Assembly: GCF_017497975.1 (NCBI RefSeq)
Contig: NZ_JAGDEL010000009.1
Span: forward strand, 141,155 to 205,154
Direction: 5' to 3'
DNA length: 64,000 nucleotides
Source: Metabacillus bambusae
Lineage (GTDB): Bacteria > Bacillota > Bacilli > Bacillales > Bacillaceae
In this document: piece after piece, positions 27,131 through 35,020 of the stretch
How positions within the stretch are numbered: the stretch's first letter is position 1
Layout of the letters: every line of letters begins with the position of its first letter
Made by a program: the position numbers and the translations under genes
The notes under the pieces: generated by a model
The model's input: only the letters and a program-made list of their open reading frames with translations
Database searches by the model: none
Told to the model about the DNA's origin: nothing

Positions 27131-27146
27131 CTGTTCGAAAAAGTAG

Positions 27147-27314
27147 TGATTCAAAAGTGAAGAAGAGTGGTTCAAACCTCAGTCTTAATGATTCAAAAAC
27201 ATAAAAGAGTGGTTTAATTAACGAAGAAAGTGGTTCAATTCTCATTAATAGTGGTTCAATAGCAAGATAAAACAATCCAATTCCCAGAAAAAAAGCTTCC
27301 AACCAAATCATCTC
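27147..27314. repeat. Array of a degenerate motif with 21-bp period (array 3)
   Basis: Units start at 27147, 27168, 27189, 27210, 27231 and 27252 with head TGGTTCAA or TGATTCAA, each exactly 21 bp apart. Two weaker units at 27273 and 27294 keep the phase. The tails are A-rich. On the minus strand the array reads as heptads (IEPLLMR-IEPLSSL-IKPLFYV), but there is no credible start signal. It begins 17 bases after a terminator. Confidence 0.8.
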
Positions 27315-27432
27315 GCTGTTGCAAAATCCTCAATGGTTAATAAATCGTCAAAAATACCTCAATTAAACAAGTTGAAAAGACAAAATAGTAGGGTAAGATG
27401 GAAGAGGAACAAATAAGGGAGGTAGGATAGAT

Positions 27433-27804
27433 ATGAAGCTTTTTCTTATTTTAGGAGCGATTAATGCTTTTTTAGCTGTTGCATTAGGGGCATTTGGTGC
27501 ACATGGATTAGAGGGAAAAATACCCGAAAAGTACATAAAGACGTGGCAAACCGGTGTAACCTATCAAATGTTTCACGCAGGTGGATTATTTGTGATCGCC
27601 TTTTTAGTAGACAAATTGTCCAATGTTGGATTATTAACAACAGCGGGATGGTTGTTTTTAGTGGGGATCATTCTATTTTCAGGTAGCTTATATGTGTTAA
27701 GTGTGACACAAATTAGTGTTTTAGGAGCAATTACTCCTTTAGGTGGTCTCGCTTTTTTAGCTGGCTGGATTTTATTAGGATATGTCGCTATTCGATTTCT
27801 ATAA
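27433..27804 (+). CDS. ywdK: DUF423 membrane protein (YwdK-like)
   Basis: Membrane protein of 123 residues with four helices and the DUF423 signature near the N-terminus: ALGAFGAHGLEGKI, then WQTGVTYQMFHAGG. Function unknown. AAGGGAGG precedes the ATG. Its position before gerQ matches what I recall of B. subtilis (ywdK then ywdL). Confidence 0.82.
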   Translation: MKLFLILGAINAFLAVALGAFGAHGLEGKIPEKYIKTWQTGVTYQMFHAGGLFVIAFLVDKLSNVGLLTTAGWLFLVGIILFSGSLYVLSVTQISVLGAITPLGGLAFLAGWILLGYVAIRFL

Positions 27805-27813
27805 AAGGGTTGA

Positions 27814-27834
27814 GGCTGACTCTAAAAGTCAGCC
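27814..27834. terminator. Hairpin between convergent ywdK and gerQ
   Basis: Perfect GGCTGACT/AGTCAGCC stem with loop CTAAA; the following T content is modest, so termination strength is uncertain. Confidence 0.55.
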
Positions 27835-27846
27835 ATCCTTTGAATG

Positions 27847-28341
27847 TTATCTTGGTGAATATGAAACTAAGCCTTGAATATCGTAATTTAATTCTTCATC
27901 AAATGTTACATAATCTAAATAAACCATTAATAATAAATAACGCATTCCAGTCTGAGGGTCGCTGAGGATGATATGATCACGACCTGCTGCCTCGATTACA
28001 CCTTTAAACACCTTTGCATTCCACTCACGATTGTTTTCAAACGTCATATAAACAGTTGCCACTTTTCCGCGATTCAAACGTAAAATATTTTCAATATACG
28101 ATTCTTCAATTGGTAGCATGCCAGGGATATTTTGAGATGGTGCTTGTTGTTGTGGCATTGGAGGTACTTGTAAACCAGGTTGAGCAAATTGACCTGGATA
28201 TTGATATGTAGGATATGGTTGATATCCTGCACCTTGCTGCATTTGCATTGGTTGACCTGCTTGAGCTCCTTGAACACCTGGCATCCCCTGCATCCCCTGC
28301 ATGTCATAGCCATAAGGTTGACCTTGAACTTTTTTTGCCAT
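27847..28341 (-). CDS. gerQ: Spore coat protein GerQ
   Basis: Protein of 164 residues, somewhat shorter than B. subtilis GerQ. The first ~75 residues are Gln/Gly/Pro/Met-rich (GMQGMPGVQGAQAGQPMQMQ), the substrate region cross-linked by transglutaminase Tgl in the spore coat. The C-terminal ~85 residues are conserved (PIEESYIENILRLNRGK, then DHIILSDPQTGMRYLL). GerQ is needed to place the cortex-lytic enzyme CwlJ in spores. TGAGGAGGG precedes the ATG. Transcription in the mother cell by sigma-E is expected but no promoter was confirmed. Confidence 0.9.
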   Translation of the reverse strand: MAKKVQGQPYGYDMQGMQGMPGVQGAQAGQPMQMQQGAGYQPYPTYQYPGQFAQPGLQVPPMPQQQAPSQNIPGMLPIEESYIENILRLNRGKVATVYMTFENNREWNAKVFKGVIEAAGRDHIILSDPQTGMRYLLLMVYLDYVTFDEELNYDIQGLVSYSPR

Positions 28342-28381
28342 ACTAGATTACCCTCCTCAAAAAGTTAGTAAACAACTGGAC

Positions 28382-28470
28382 AATCAGATTGATTCTGCGA
28401 ATAGAAGCAATCTGATTTATACCGGCCTGCATTCGATTGATTAAACCATTGTGCAGGACAATCTCCTGCA
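28382..28470. other. Two perfect inverted repeats upstream of gerQ
   Basis: AATCAGATTG (28382-28391) and CAATCTGATT (28408-28417) pair over 10 bp. TGCAGGA (28452-28458) and TCCTGCA (28464-28470) pair over 7 bp with loop CAATC. Both lie in a 332-base gap, within the likely gerQ leader or promoter region. I see no gene in the gap. Confidence 0.45.
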
Positions 28471-28673
28471 GGGAAAAACTATAAAGAATATTTTCGCGGA
28501 ATGATGTCTTTGTCCCTAAATACACTTCCTTGAAAAATCGACTTCACTTTGCCTTGCTCCTTGATAAAAGATAGCCCTAGGGACTCCTTAAATCATTCTT
28601 TGCTCATTCATAGGTATGTAAAGGACAAACAACTTATGACTTTAATGAAAAAATAATCCATCGGAGGAATAAA

Positions 28674-29147
28674 ATGCGGACAATAATATTTGAAGAAATA
28701 ACAGATGAAAAGCTTACAATTGTTCAAGAAATTGTTCATTCTAATAACAGTTATAATCTTCTAGAAAATGGTCGAGAAACGCGAACAACCGAAGAGCTGA
28801 AAGAGGAGTTTCTAAATTCAAAAACAAAAAGCATGTTAATTAAATTAGACAATAGTTATATTGGAGTCATAGATTATTTGGATGAAAACCCAAAGGATGG
28901 CTTCCCTTGGTTAGGGCTGTTAATGATCCATAGAGATCAACAGGGAAAAGGTTATGCAAAGCTAGCATATGCTAAATATGAAGGTGAACTTCTACACACA
29001 GGTAAATCTGATGTACGTTTAGGGGTTTTAAAGGGAAATGCTAAAGCAAAGCAATTTTGGGAATCAGTAGGCTTTACTTATTATGAAACAAAGCGATTCA
29101 AGGATAATAAAGAAGTAGATTGTTATCAGAAGGTAATATTGAAATAG
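28674..29147 (+). CDS. GNAT-family N-acetyltransferase
   Basis: Protein of 157 residues with the GNAT fold. The acetyl-CoA pyrophosphate loop is HRDQQGKGYAKLAY at about residues 86-99, and the C-terminal NAKAKQFWESVGFTYYETKRF motif is typical. The acceptor is unknown. TCGGAGGA precedes the ATG. It is single and followed by a large terminator. Confidence 0.78.
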   Translation: MRTIIFEEITDEKLTIVQEIVHSNNSYNLLENGRETRTTEELKEEFLNSKTKSMLIKLDNSYIGVIDYLDENPKDGFPWLGLLMIHRDQQGKGYAKLAYAKYEGELLHTGKSDVRLGVLKGNAKAKQFWESVGFTYYETKRFKDNKEVDCYQKVILK

Positions 29148-29148
29148 A

Positions 29149-29209
29149 AAAAACTGACTGTACCGTGTAAGCCTCTTTAGAATAAGGTTTATTGGTAGAG
29201 TCAGTTTTT
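29149..29209 (+). terminator. Long stem terminator after the GNAT gene
   Basis: AAAAACTGACT pairs with AGTCAGTTTTT, then TACC with GGTA, with a short inner hairpin (AAGCCT/AGGTTT). The outer A and T runs make it usable in either direction. Confidence 0.75.
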
Positions 29210-29260
29210 AATTAAGGCTCTTTTCTAAGAGATTGTTGCTTTAAACCGAAAGCCTTAATT
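29210..29260. repeat. Inverted repeat containing the end of a MITE-like element
   Basis: AATTAAGGCT (29210-29219) and AGCCTTAATT (29251-29260) are perfect inverted arms. Between them CTTTTCTAAGAGATTGTTGC matches, in reverse complement, the right end of the elements at 51985 and 56326. On the minus strand it may act as the hemQ terminator. Confidence 0.6.
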
Positions 29261-29267
29261 TTTATAC

Positions 29268-30020
29268 TTAATTAACATAAAAGAAAGAATGCAGTTTAGA
29301 AGTACTTAAAAGGTTTCCGACAAAGAATGAACCAAATTCTCCGTAGCGAGCACTTACTTCATCAAAGCGCATTTCATAAACAAGCTTTTTAAATTGAAGA
29401 ACATCGTCTGAGAAAAGAGTTACTCCCCATTCATAATCGTCAAAGCCAACTGAACCAGTAATAATCTGCTTCACTTTTCCAGCATAAGAACGACCGATTA
29501 GTCCGTGACTCTTCATTAAGCTACGGCGCTCATCCATTGAAAGAGAGTACCAATTGTCATTTCCTTGACGGCGTTTATCCATTGGATAGAAGCAAGAGTA
29601 TTTAGATTGTGGCAGCTTTGGATACAATCTTGAGCGAACATGTGGGTTTTGGTATGGATCTTCATTGCTTTCCCCAGCCAAATAATTGCTTAGCTCGACA
29701 ACAGAAACATATGAATAGGTAGGAATCGCATATTCAGCAAGCTTCGTTTTGTTAAACTCAAGCTCGATTTCATTAAGTTCCTCCATTGTTGGGCGTAGGA
29801 TCATTAACATGAAGTCTGCCTTTTGACCAACAATTGAATAAAGAGTATGGCTTCCTTGCTCAGCATCCTCTGCTACATTCCACTTTTCAAGAAGTCCTAA
29901 AAATTCATGGATGGCAGCTTGACGCTCATCACTTGTTAAAAGCTTCCATGCTGACCAATCAATTGAACGGAAATCATGTAAACAATACCAACCATCTAGT
30001 GTTTGTGCTGCTTCACTCAT
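29268..30020 (-). CDS. hemQ: Coproheme decarboxylase HemQ (chlorite-dismutase family)
   Basis: Protein of 250 residues that completes haem synthesis in Gram-positive bacteria by turning coproheme III into haem b with peroxide. Visible features are the catalytic tyrosine region [17 protein letters not shown] (about residues 144-160) and the proximal haem ligand His in [13 protein letters not shown] at about 172. The length matches B. subtilis YwfI. TAGGAGTGA precedes the ATG. It is divergent from pta. Confidence 0.92.
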   Translation of the reverse strand: MSEAAQTLDGWYCLHDFRSIDWSAWKLLTSDERQAAIHEFLGLLEKWNVAEDAEQGSHTLYSIVGQKADFMLMILRPTMEELNEIELEFNKTKLAEYAIPTYSYVSVVELSNYLAGESNEDPYQNPHVRSRLYPKLPQSKYSCFYPMDKRRQGNDNWYSLSMDERRSLMKSHGLIGRSYAGKVKQIITGSVGFDDYEWGVTLFSDDVLQFKKLVYEMRFDEVSARYGEFGSFFVGNLLSTSKLHSFFYVN

Positions 30021-30226
30021 ATATATTCACTCCTATTTTGTAATTCGTTATGTACACTTTAACTATATCATAGTTTGTCCAACCAACCATGTGAATAAAA
30101 CTTGAAAATTATCAGGTTAGATTTTGAGAAAAGGAGTATATTAACAAATTAGAATGACTTGTGAAAAGGTACCTTAATTTAGTATTGTGAATTTTTAGTT
30201 TATTTTGAAATTAAAAACTTTTAACG

Positions 30227-30240
30227 TGTAAGCGTTGTTA
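30227..30240 (+). promoter_or_regulatory. Catabolite-responsive element (cre) upstream of pta
   Basis: TGTAAGCGTTGTTA fits the cre consensus TGWAARCGYTWWCW closely (the G near the end departs). It lies about 22 bases upstream of the -35, the position used when CcpA activates transcription, as reported for B. subtilis ackA and pta. Confidence 0.65.
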
Positions 30241-30254
30241 CCCTGTGGAAATGT

Positions 30255-30282
30255 TTGAAATTAGTAATAAGTAGAGTATCCT
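30255..30282 (+). promoter_or_regulatory. Possible sigma-A promoter of pta
   Basis: TTGAAA, 16-base spacer, TATCCT. It is weak in the -10, consistent with an activator-assisted promoter under the nearby cre. Confidence 0.5.
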
Positions 30283-30324
30283 AGTTGTAGAAGGAATAAT
30301 ATTCCCATTCAAGGAGGTTTTTTT

Positions 30325-31293
30325 GTGTCAGATTTATTTTCAACATTAAAAGAAAAAGTGAGCGGACAACAGATTAAAATTGTTTTCCCAGAAGGATTAG
30401 ACGAGCGGATTTTAACTGCTGTTAGTAGATTAGCTAGTGAAGGTATCCTTCAACCAATTTTGATCGGAAACCAACAAGAAGTAACAAATAAAGCAAAAGA
30501 ATTAAACGTAACATTAGATGGTGTGGAGATATATGATCCACATAGCTATGCTGAAATAGACCAGCTTGTTGCTGCATTTGTTGAACGACGTAAAGGGAAA
30601 GCAACAGAAGAGGATGCACGTAAAATTCTCTTAGATGAAAATTATTTCGGGACAATGCTAGTTCATCTTGAAAAAGCCCAGGGCCTTGTGAGTGGTGCTG
30701 CACACTCTACAGCAGATACAGTACGCCCTGCTCTACAAATCATTAAAACAAAAGAAGGAATTAAAAAGACTTCTGGCGTCTTCATTATGGTTCGTGATGA
30801 TGAGAAATATGTATTTGCTGACTGTGCCATCAATATCGCACCAGATAGTCAAGATCTTGCTGAAATCGCCATTGCTAGTGCAGAAACAGCGAACATGTTT
30901 AATATTGACCCACGTGTTGCATTACTAAGCTTTTCAACGAAAGGTTCAGCGAAATCTCCTGAAACAGAAAAAGTTGCCCAAGCTGTCCAAATTGCAAAAG
31001 AGCTTAATCCAAGCTTAGTATTAGACGGAGAATTCCAATTTGATGCGGCGTTTGTACCTTCAGTCGCTGAAAAGAAAGCACCAGGCTCTGTTATAAAAGG
31101 TGATGCAAATGTATTCGTCTTCCCAAGCCTTGAAGCAGGAAACATCGGCTACAAAATTGCGCAGCGTTTAGGTAATTTTGAAGCAGTTGGTCCAATCCTA
31201 CAGGGTTTAAATAAGCCTGTTAATGATTTATCACGTGGTTGTAATGCTGAAGATGTTTATAAATTAGCATTGATTACTGCTGCTCAAGCTTAA
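30325..31293 (+). CDS. pta: Phosphate acetyltransferase
   Basis: Enzyme of 322 residues that turns acetyl-CoA and phosphate into acetyl-phosphate, the first step of overflow acetate production with AckA. The family is recognised by IVFPEGLDERIL at the start, LVSGAAHSTADTVRPALQII, and the C-terminal DANVFVFPSLEAGNIGYKI and GLNKPVNDLSRGC. A GTG start follows AAGGAGG. The upstream cre suggests CcpA activation when glucose is plentiful. Confidence 0.95.
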   Translation: MSDLFSTLKEKVSGQQIKIVFPEGLDERILTAVSRLASEGILQPILIGNQQEVTNKAKELNVTLDGVEIYDPHSYAEIDQLVAAFVERRKGKATEEDARKILLDENYFGTMLVHLEKAQGLVSGAAHSTADTVRPALQIIKTKEGIKKTSGVFIMVRDDEKYVFADCAINIAPDSQDLAEIAIASAETANMFNIDPRVALLSFSTKGSAKSPETEKVAQAVQIAKELNPSLVLDGEFQFDAAFVPSVAEKKAPGSVIKGDANVFVFPSLEAGNIGYKIAQRLGNFEAVGPILQGLNKPVNDLSRGCNAEDVYKLALITAAQA

Positions 31294-31301
31294 TGGCAAA
31301 A

Positions 31302-31414
31302 GAGAGTGCCTCAAAACCAAAGGTTCAGCCCCCCAACACAATATATAGCTCCTTAACATTTTTTAACGATATATGTGATTGTTGGGAGGTGTCAGACCTT
31401 TTTGAGTCACCCTC
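31302..31414. repeat. 113-bp imperfect inverted repeat between pta and the ger operon
   Basis: The outer ends GAGAGTGCCTCAAAA and TTTTGAGTCACCCTC pair with two mismatches. Inner segments CCCCCCAACA and TGTTGGGAGG pair nearly fully, as do ATATAT runs. The centre is a short AT-rich loop around 31350-31362. It fills nearly all the space between the two convergent genes and may act as a two-way terminator, or be a small mobile repeat. Confidence 0.65.
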
Positions 31415-31420
31415 TTATTT

Positions 31421-32635
31421 TTATTTTGATGGGTTTTCTTTGAATCCAAAATCCGTGATTGATATGTTCACATTATATTTGATTGGGATCTTGCTAAATG
31501 TTTTGTCCCAATCCTTTTTGCGTTTTTTCCATAGTTTAGGATGTTTTATTCTTAATTGGTTTCCGAAGCCGGCGACGTCAACTTTGTAATCATTTTGCAT
31601 TTTATTTAATGCAAGATTTACAAGTCGATTCACTTCTTTTTCGGTGGATCTTTCAGCAAATTTTAAAAATGCTTGTTTAGATAATTTCTTTGAAACCACC
31701 CAATTTTCAGAGATTCGCCCAGTAGATTCAATGTTGACATCAAAAGAGATGTTATTTCCATCAACATGAGGTATGATTTTGCTTTTCATTGTCGTTACCT
31801 CGTACATGATTGGCTGACTTGTCTCTTTGTCTAAGCTTTTAACTATTCCGCCTTTTCCTTTTCCGGTTAGCCAGGTTAAGCCGTCCAATTCATCTTCATT
31901 AAAAAAACCTAGCAGCTTTTTAGTCTTTCCTTCAATAACAGCTGCTCCAGAAAATTTTACTTCTCCATTTGCTGAAATCACATTTTGCAAAAGAAAACTG
32001 TTGCCGGAATTCATTGTTCCTTCTATTTTTGCAAGGGTTATAGGAGGCAATATCCTTGTTGTTTTATATCCATTAGCTGAAATTCCTAGCAATCGAAACG
32101 ATGGAATATCGACTGTATCTTTTGATTCAAGAGTTTGACTGGCTTGCCCTTTACTAATGAGCACAAGGCAGCTAGGTCTAATTTCATTATCCCGGAAAAA
32201 TTGATCAAGTAATTGTTCCAAACTATGTTTGCTTGCAAGATCCTCTCCGATAACGATGACTTTTAGATGGGGACTGAACATGGGAGTATTCCTTCTCAAA
32301 GAAAATTCCCGAGTCATTTGATGTACGGAATCACCTGTTTCGGAGATATTCTCATATGGCTTTAGTTGTATTCCTTCTCCATTGCTCGCTGACTCTGTAC
32401 TTTGTAGGTTTGCGAACTGATAGGTTAGCTTTATACAATCTCCTTTAAAGTATTCTCCTCCATATTCCCTAAAATCTTTTTCAATTGGTGGCTCTTTCCC
32501 TACATCTAATGCAAGACCTATACTTAAGCCTAAATCTTCAATTTCATTGCTGTTCCAGCATCCTGCTAGGAAAAGGAGCAATAGGACAGGAAGCGAAACC
32601 AAAAGGATTTCTGCATTTTTAAGGCTTTGCATCAT
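31421..32635 (-). CDS. Ger(x)C-family germination lipoprotein, second copy
   Basis: Spore germination receptor C subunit of 404 residues. A signal peptide ends in the lipobox LFLAGCWNSNEIEDLG, so Cys is lipidated and the protein is held on the outer face of the spore inner membrane. The C-terminal GerAC domain includes NWVVSKKLSKQAFLKFAERSTE and GFGNQLRIKHPKLWKK. GGGGGAAAAGC precedes the start. It is clearly a paralogue of the gene just upstream, sharing long identical stretches such as FDVNIESTGRISENWV-like text, so it looks like a tandem duplication. Confidence 0.88.
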   Translation of the reverse strand: MMQSLKNAEILLVSLPVLLLLFLAGCWNSNEIEDLGLSIGLALDVGKEPPIEKDFREYGGEYFKGDCIKLTYQFANLQSTESASNGEGIQLKPYENISETGDSVHQMTREFSLRRNTPMFSPHLKVIVIGEDLASKHSLEQLLDQFFRDNEIRPSCLVLISKGQASQTLESKDTVDIPSFRLLGISANGYKTTRILPPITLAKIEGTMNSGNSFLLQNVISANGEVKFSGAAVIEGKTKKLLGFFNEDELDGLTWLTGKGKGGIVKSLDKETSQPIMYEVTTMKSKIIPHVDGNNISFDVNIESTGRISENWVVSKKLSKQAFLKFAERSTEKEVNRLVNLALNKMQNDYKVDVAGFGNQLRIKHPKLWKKRKKDWDKTFSKIPIKYNVNISITDFGFKENPSK

Positions 32636-32699
32636 GCTTTTCCCCCATCTTGTTTCAAGAAATGATTAAAAAATCGTGTCACATTTATTGTTTGATCGA

Positions 32700-33905
32700 T
32701 CATCTGCTTATCTCTGATGTTCCATAGTCTGTTATCGTGATGTTCACGGTTGATTTGATCTGAACCTCACTAAATGTTTTATCCCAATCCATTTTAATGT
32801 TTTCCCATAATTTAGGATTTTTTATTCTTAATTGGTTTCCAAAGCCGGCTACATCGACTTGGTAATCTTCTTGCATTTTCTTTATGACAAGATTCACTAA
32901 TCGATTGATTTCATCTTCAGTGGATTTTTCAGCCTTTTTTATAAATGTCTTCTCAGGTGTTTTCTCGGAAGTCACCCAATTTTCAGAGATGCGTCCTTCA
33001 GATTCAATATTGACATCGAAAGAGATGTTGCTTCCCTTAACATGAGGGATGATTTTGCTTTTCATTGACTCTATCTCGTATAAGATTGGCTGTTTTGTTT
33101 CTACATCGAAGGTTTTAACCAAACCACCTTTTCCCTTTCCGGTTAACCATGTTAAACCATCCAATTCTTCTTCATTCAAAAAACCAAGAAGCATCTTAGT
33201 CTTTCCTTCAATGACAGCCGCTCCTGCAAACTTTACTTCTCCACTTGAAGAGATGACATTTTGCAACAGAAAACTGGATCCAGATTGCATCTTGCTCGTT
33301 AATTTAGCAAGTGACAATGGGGGCAAAATCCTTGATGTTCGATATTCATTATCTACGATCCCAATCAAACGAAATGCGGGAATCTCAGTTGTATCATTTG
33401 ATTCTAGTGTTTTGCTAGCTAGTCCCTTGCTAATAAGCACAAGGCAGCTTGGTCTAAAATCGTTATCACGTAGAGGAAAATCCAGTAATTGCTCTAAACT
33501 ATATAATCGAACAAGCTCCTCATTGATAACAATCACTTTTAAGTGGTGGCCAATCGGGGGAGCATCTCTTCTCAATGATATTTCACGTACTGATTGAATG
33601 AGTGAATCACCAGTTTCAGAAATATTCTTATAAGGTTTTTGATTTGAGCCTCCACCTTTGCTAGCCTGTTCTGATGATGGTGGTGTAGCAATCTGATAGG
33701 TTGATGTAATCAGATCCTTTTTCGAATATCCCCCTCCTTGTTTTTTTAGCTCCTCCTCAATTGGTGACTCTGTTGCTATATCTAGCGCCAAACCGGATAC
33801 GATGCCTAGGTCTTCAATTTCAAGGTTGCTCCAGCATCCAGTAAGGAGGAGAAGTAAAAATGTCGGCCAAACCAAAAGGAACCGCAGATCATGACGTATA
33901 TTCAT
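32700..33905 (-). CDS. Ger(x)C-family germination lipoprotein, first copy
   Basis: C subunit of 401 residues with lipobox LLLLTGCWSNLEIEDLG. The same domain layout as the downstream paralogue: an N-terminal domain with QMTREFSLRR-type text here as SVREISLRRDAPPIGHHL, and a C-terminal GerAC domain with GFGNQLRIKNPKLWEN. Its start overlaps the end of the gerAB gene by four bases, the normal coupling in gerA operons, so this is likely the original C subunit. Together with A and B it would form a nutrient receptor in the spore inner membrane. Confidence 0.9.
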   Translation of the reverse strand: MNIRHDLRFLLVWPTFLLLLLTGCWSNLEIEDLGIVSGLALDIATESPIEEELKKQGGGYSKKDLITSTYQIATPPSSEQASKGGGSNQKPYKNISETGDSLIQSVREISLRRDAPPIGHHLKVIVINEELVRLYSLEQLLDFPLRDNDFRPSCLVLISKGLASKTLESNDTTEIPAFRLIGIVDNEYRTSRILPPLSLAKLTSKMQSGSSFLLQNVISSSGEVKFAGAAVIEGKTKMLLGFLNEEELDGLTWLTGKGKGGLVKTFDVETKQPILYEIESMKSKIIPHVKGSNISFDVNIESEGRISENWVTSEKTPEKTFIKKAEKSTEDEINRLVNLVIKKMQEDYQVDVAGFGNQLRIKNPKLWENIKMDWDKTFSEVQIKSTVNITITDYGTSEISR

Positions 33906-34993
33906 GATTTTTTCCCTCTCAATCGAGAAGCCAAGAGGAGAAGCATAGGAAGTAAGCCAAATAAATACAAGGCAATATTACCTAAGATATCCCCAAATTT
34001 AAACAGGTCGTTGATGTTTTTTGGAACCATGGCAATGAGATAAATAATGGGAAGCAAGCCGTAGATAAATCGATGAATATTTTTTTTTGAGAGCTGAGCA
34101 AGCCCTAAAGAAGCAGCGTAGTATGTAATTGTGAAGGTGGAAAATATTTGCATAATCCAAATCACTAACAACAACGACTCAAATCGCTCAAAGATCAAAC
34201 CAGGGATTTCAAAACTACGAATAAGGTCAATGGATGGCCAGGTCCTTGTAATCACTCCATCAACGGATAACGCACCGATAACCATCACAACTGTGATCAT
34301 ATAAAAGGCTATAGGGATTGAAACACCAATCAGAACGGCTTTCACTGCTTTTTTTGGATGTTTCATAAACGCTGTTAGGAGCAGCATGATTTCAGGGCCA
34401 ATGAATGCGAGAGATGTTGTCTTTATCCCTTTTAATACCGGCATAATTCCTAACCCTAATACCGGGCGTAAATTATTTAGTTCAAATAGTTTGAAACTCA
34501 TCAAGGAAACCAGCAAAAAAATGATCACGGTAATTGGGAAAATAATTTCAAATAGACGAGCAATTGGATTAATACCTCCCAATATCAAATAGAGACCCAC
34601 CCACATGAAGGGCATGATAATCGCCCAGGTAGGAGTGCCTTCTAACAACATGTAACCTGTGACTTCTGCTAGGGCTCTGACTTCAAATGCCGAAAGAGAA
34701 AAAAAGTAAACGATTAAAATCAGACAAAGGAATCCTCCTGCCCATTTTCCTATAATCTCCTGACTGTATTGATAAAACGTTTTTTCGGGAAATTGTTGAC
34801 TTAATTTCACGATGATTACCCCTGCGATCATTGCGATCAGCCCGCCTATGAGAACGCTAATCCAAACATCTGGTGTTTTTACCTTCTCCACAGAGGTTCT
34901 TGGCAGGGTGAGAATCCCGGTAGCAAGTATATAATTAATGACGACGACAGCTGCTTGCGAAGTGGTAATTCGATCATTAGGACTGAGATTCAT
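33902..34993 (-). CDS. Germination receptor B subunit (GerAB/GrkB family)
   Basis: Integral membrane protein of 363 residues with about ten helices, of the amino-acid/polyamine transporter superfamily, thought to bind the germinant. It starts ITTSQAAVVVINYILATGILTLPR, which carries the unwound first-helix pattern of this family, and contains EIMLLLTAFMKHPKKAVKA. The ribosome site is weak (GAAGCAAGG), suggesting coupling to gerAA 27 bases upstream. The germinant cannot be predicted. Confidence 0.9.
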   Translation of the reverse strand: MNLSPNDRITTSQAAVVVINYILATGILTLPRTSVEKVKTPDVWISVLIGGLIAMIAGVIIVKLSQQFPEKTFYQYSQEIIGKWAGGFLCLILIVYFFSLSAFEVRALAEVTGYMLLEGTPTWAIIMPFMWVGLYLILGGINPIARLFEIIFPITVIIFLLVSLMSFKLFELNNLRPVLGLGIMPVLKGIKTTSLAFIGPEIMLLLTAFMKHPKKAVKAVLIGVSIPIAFYMITVVMVIGALSVDGVITRTWPSIDLIRSFEIPGLIFERFESLLLVIWIMQIFSTFTITYYAASLGLAQLSKKNIHRFIYGLLPIIYLIAMVPKNINDLFKFGDILGNIALYLFGLLPMLLLLASRLRGKKS

Positions 34994-35020
34994 CCTTGCT
35001 TCACTTCCTTTCGTAGAAGG

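Noticed and set aside
27051..27311. 86-codon minus-strand frame with FEPL-type heptads
   Set aside because: No start signal, overlaps a real gene and a terminator, and is explained by the 21-bp DNA period.
28343..28525. 60-codon minus-strand frame upstream of gerQ
   Set aside because: No ribosome site and it crosses two hairpins.
30021..30324. Riboswitch or small RNA between hemQ and pta
   Set aside because: Apart from the cre and the promoter the gap shows no stable structure.
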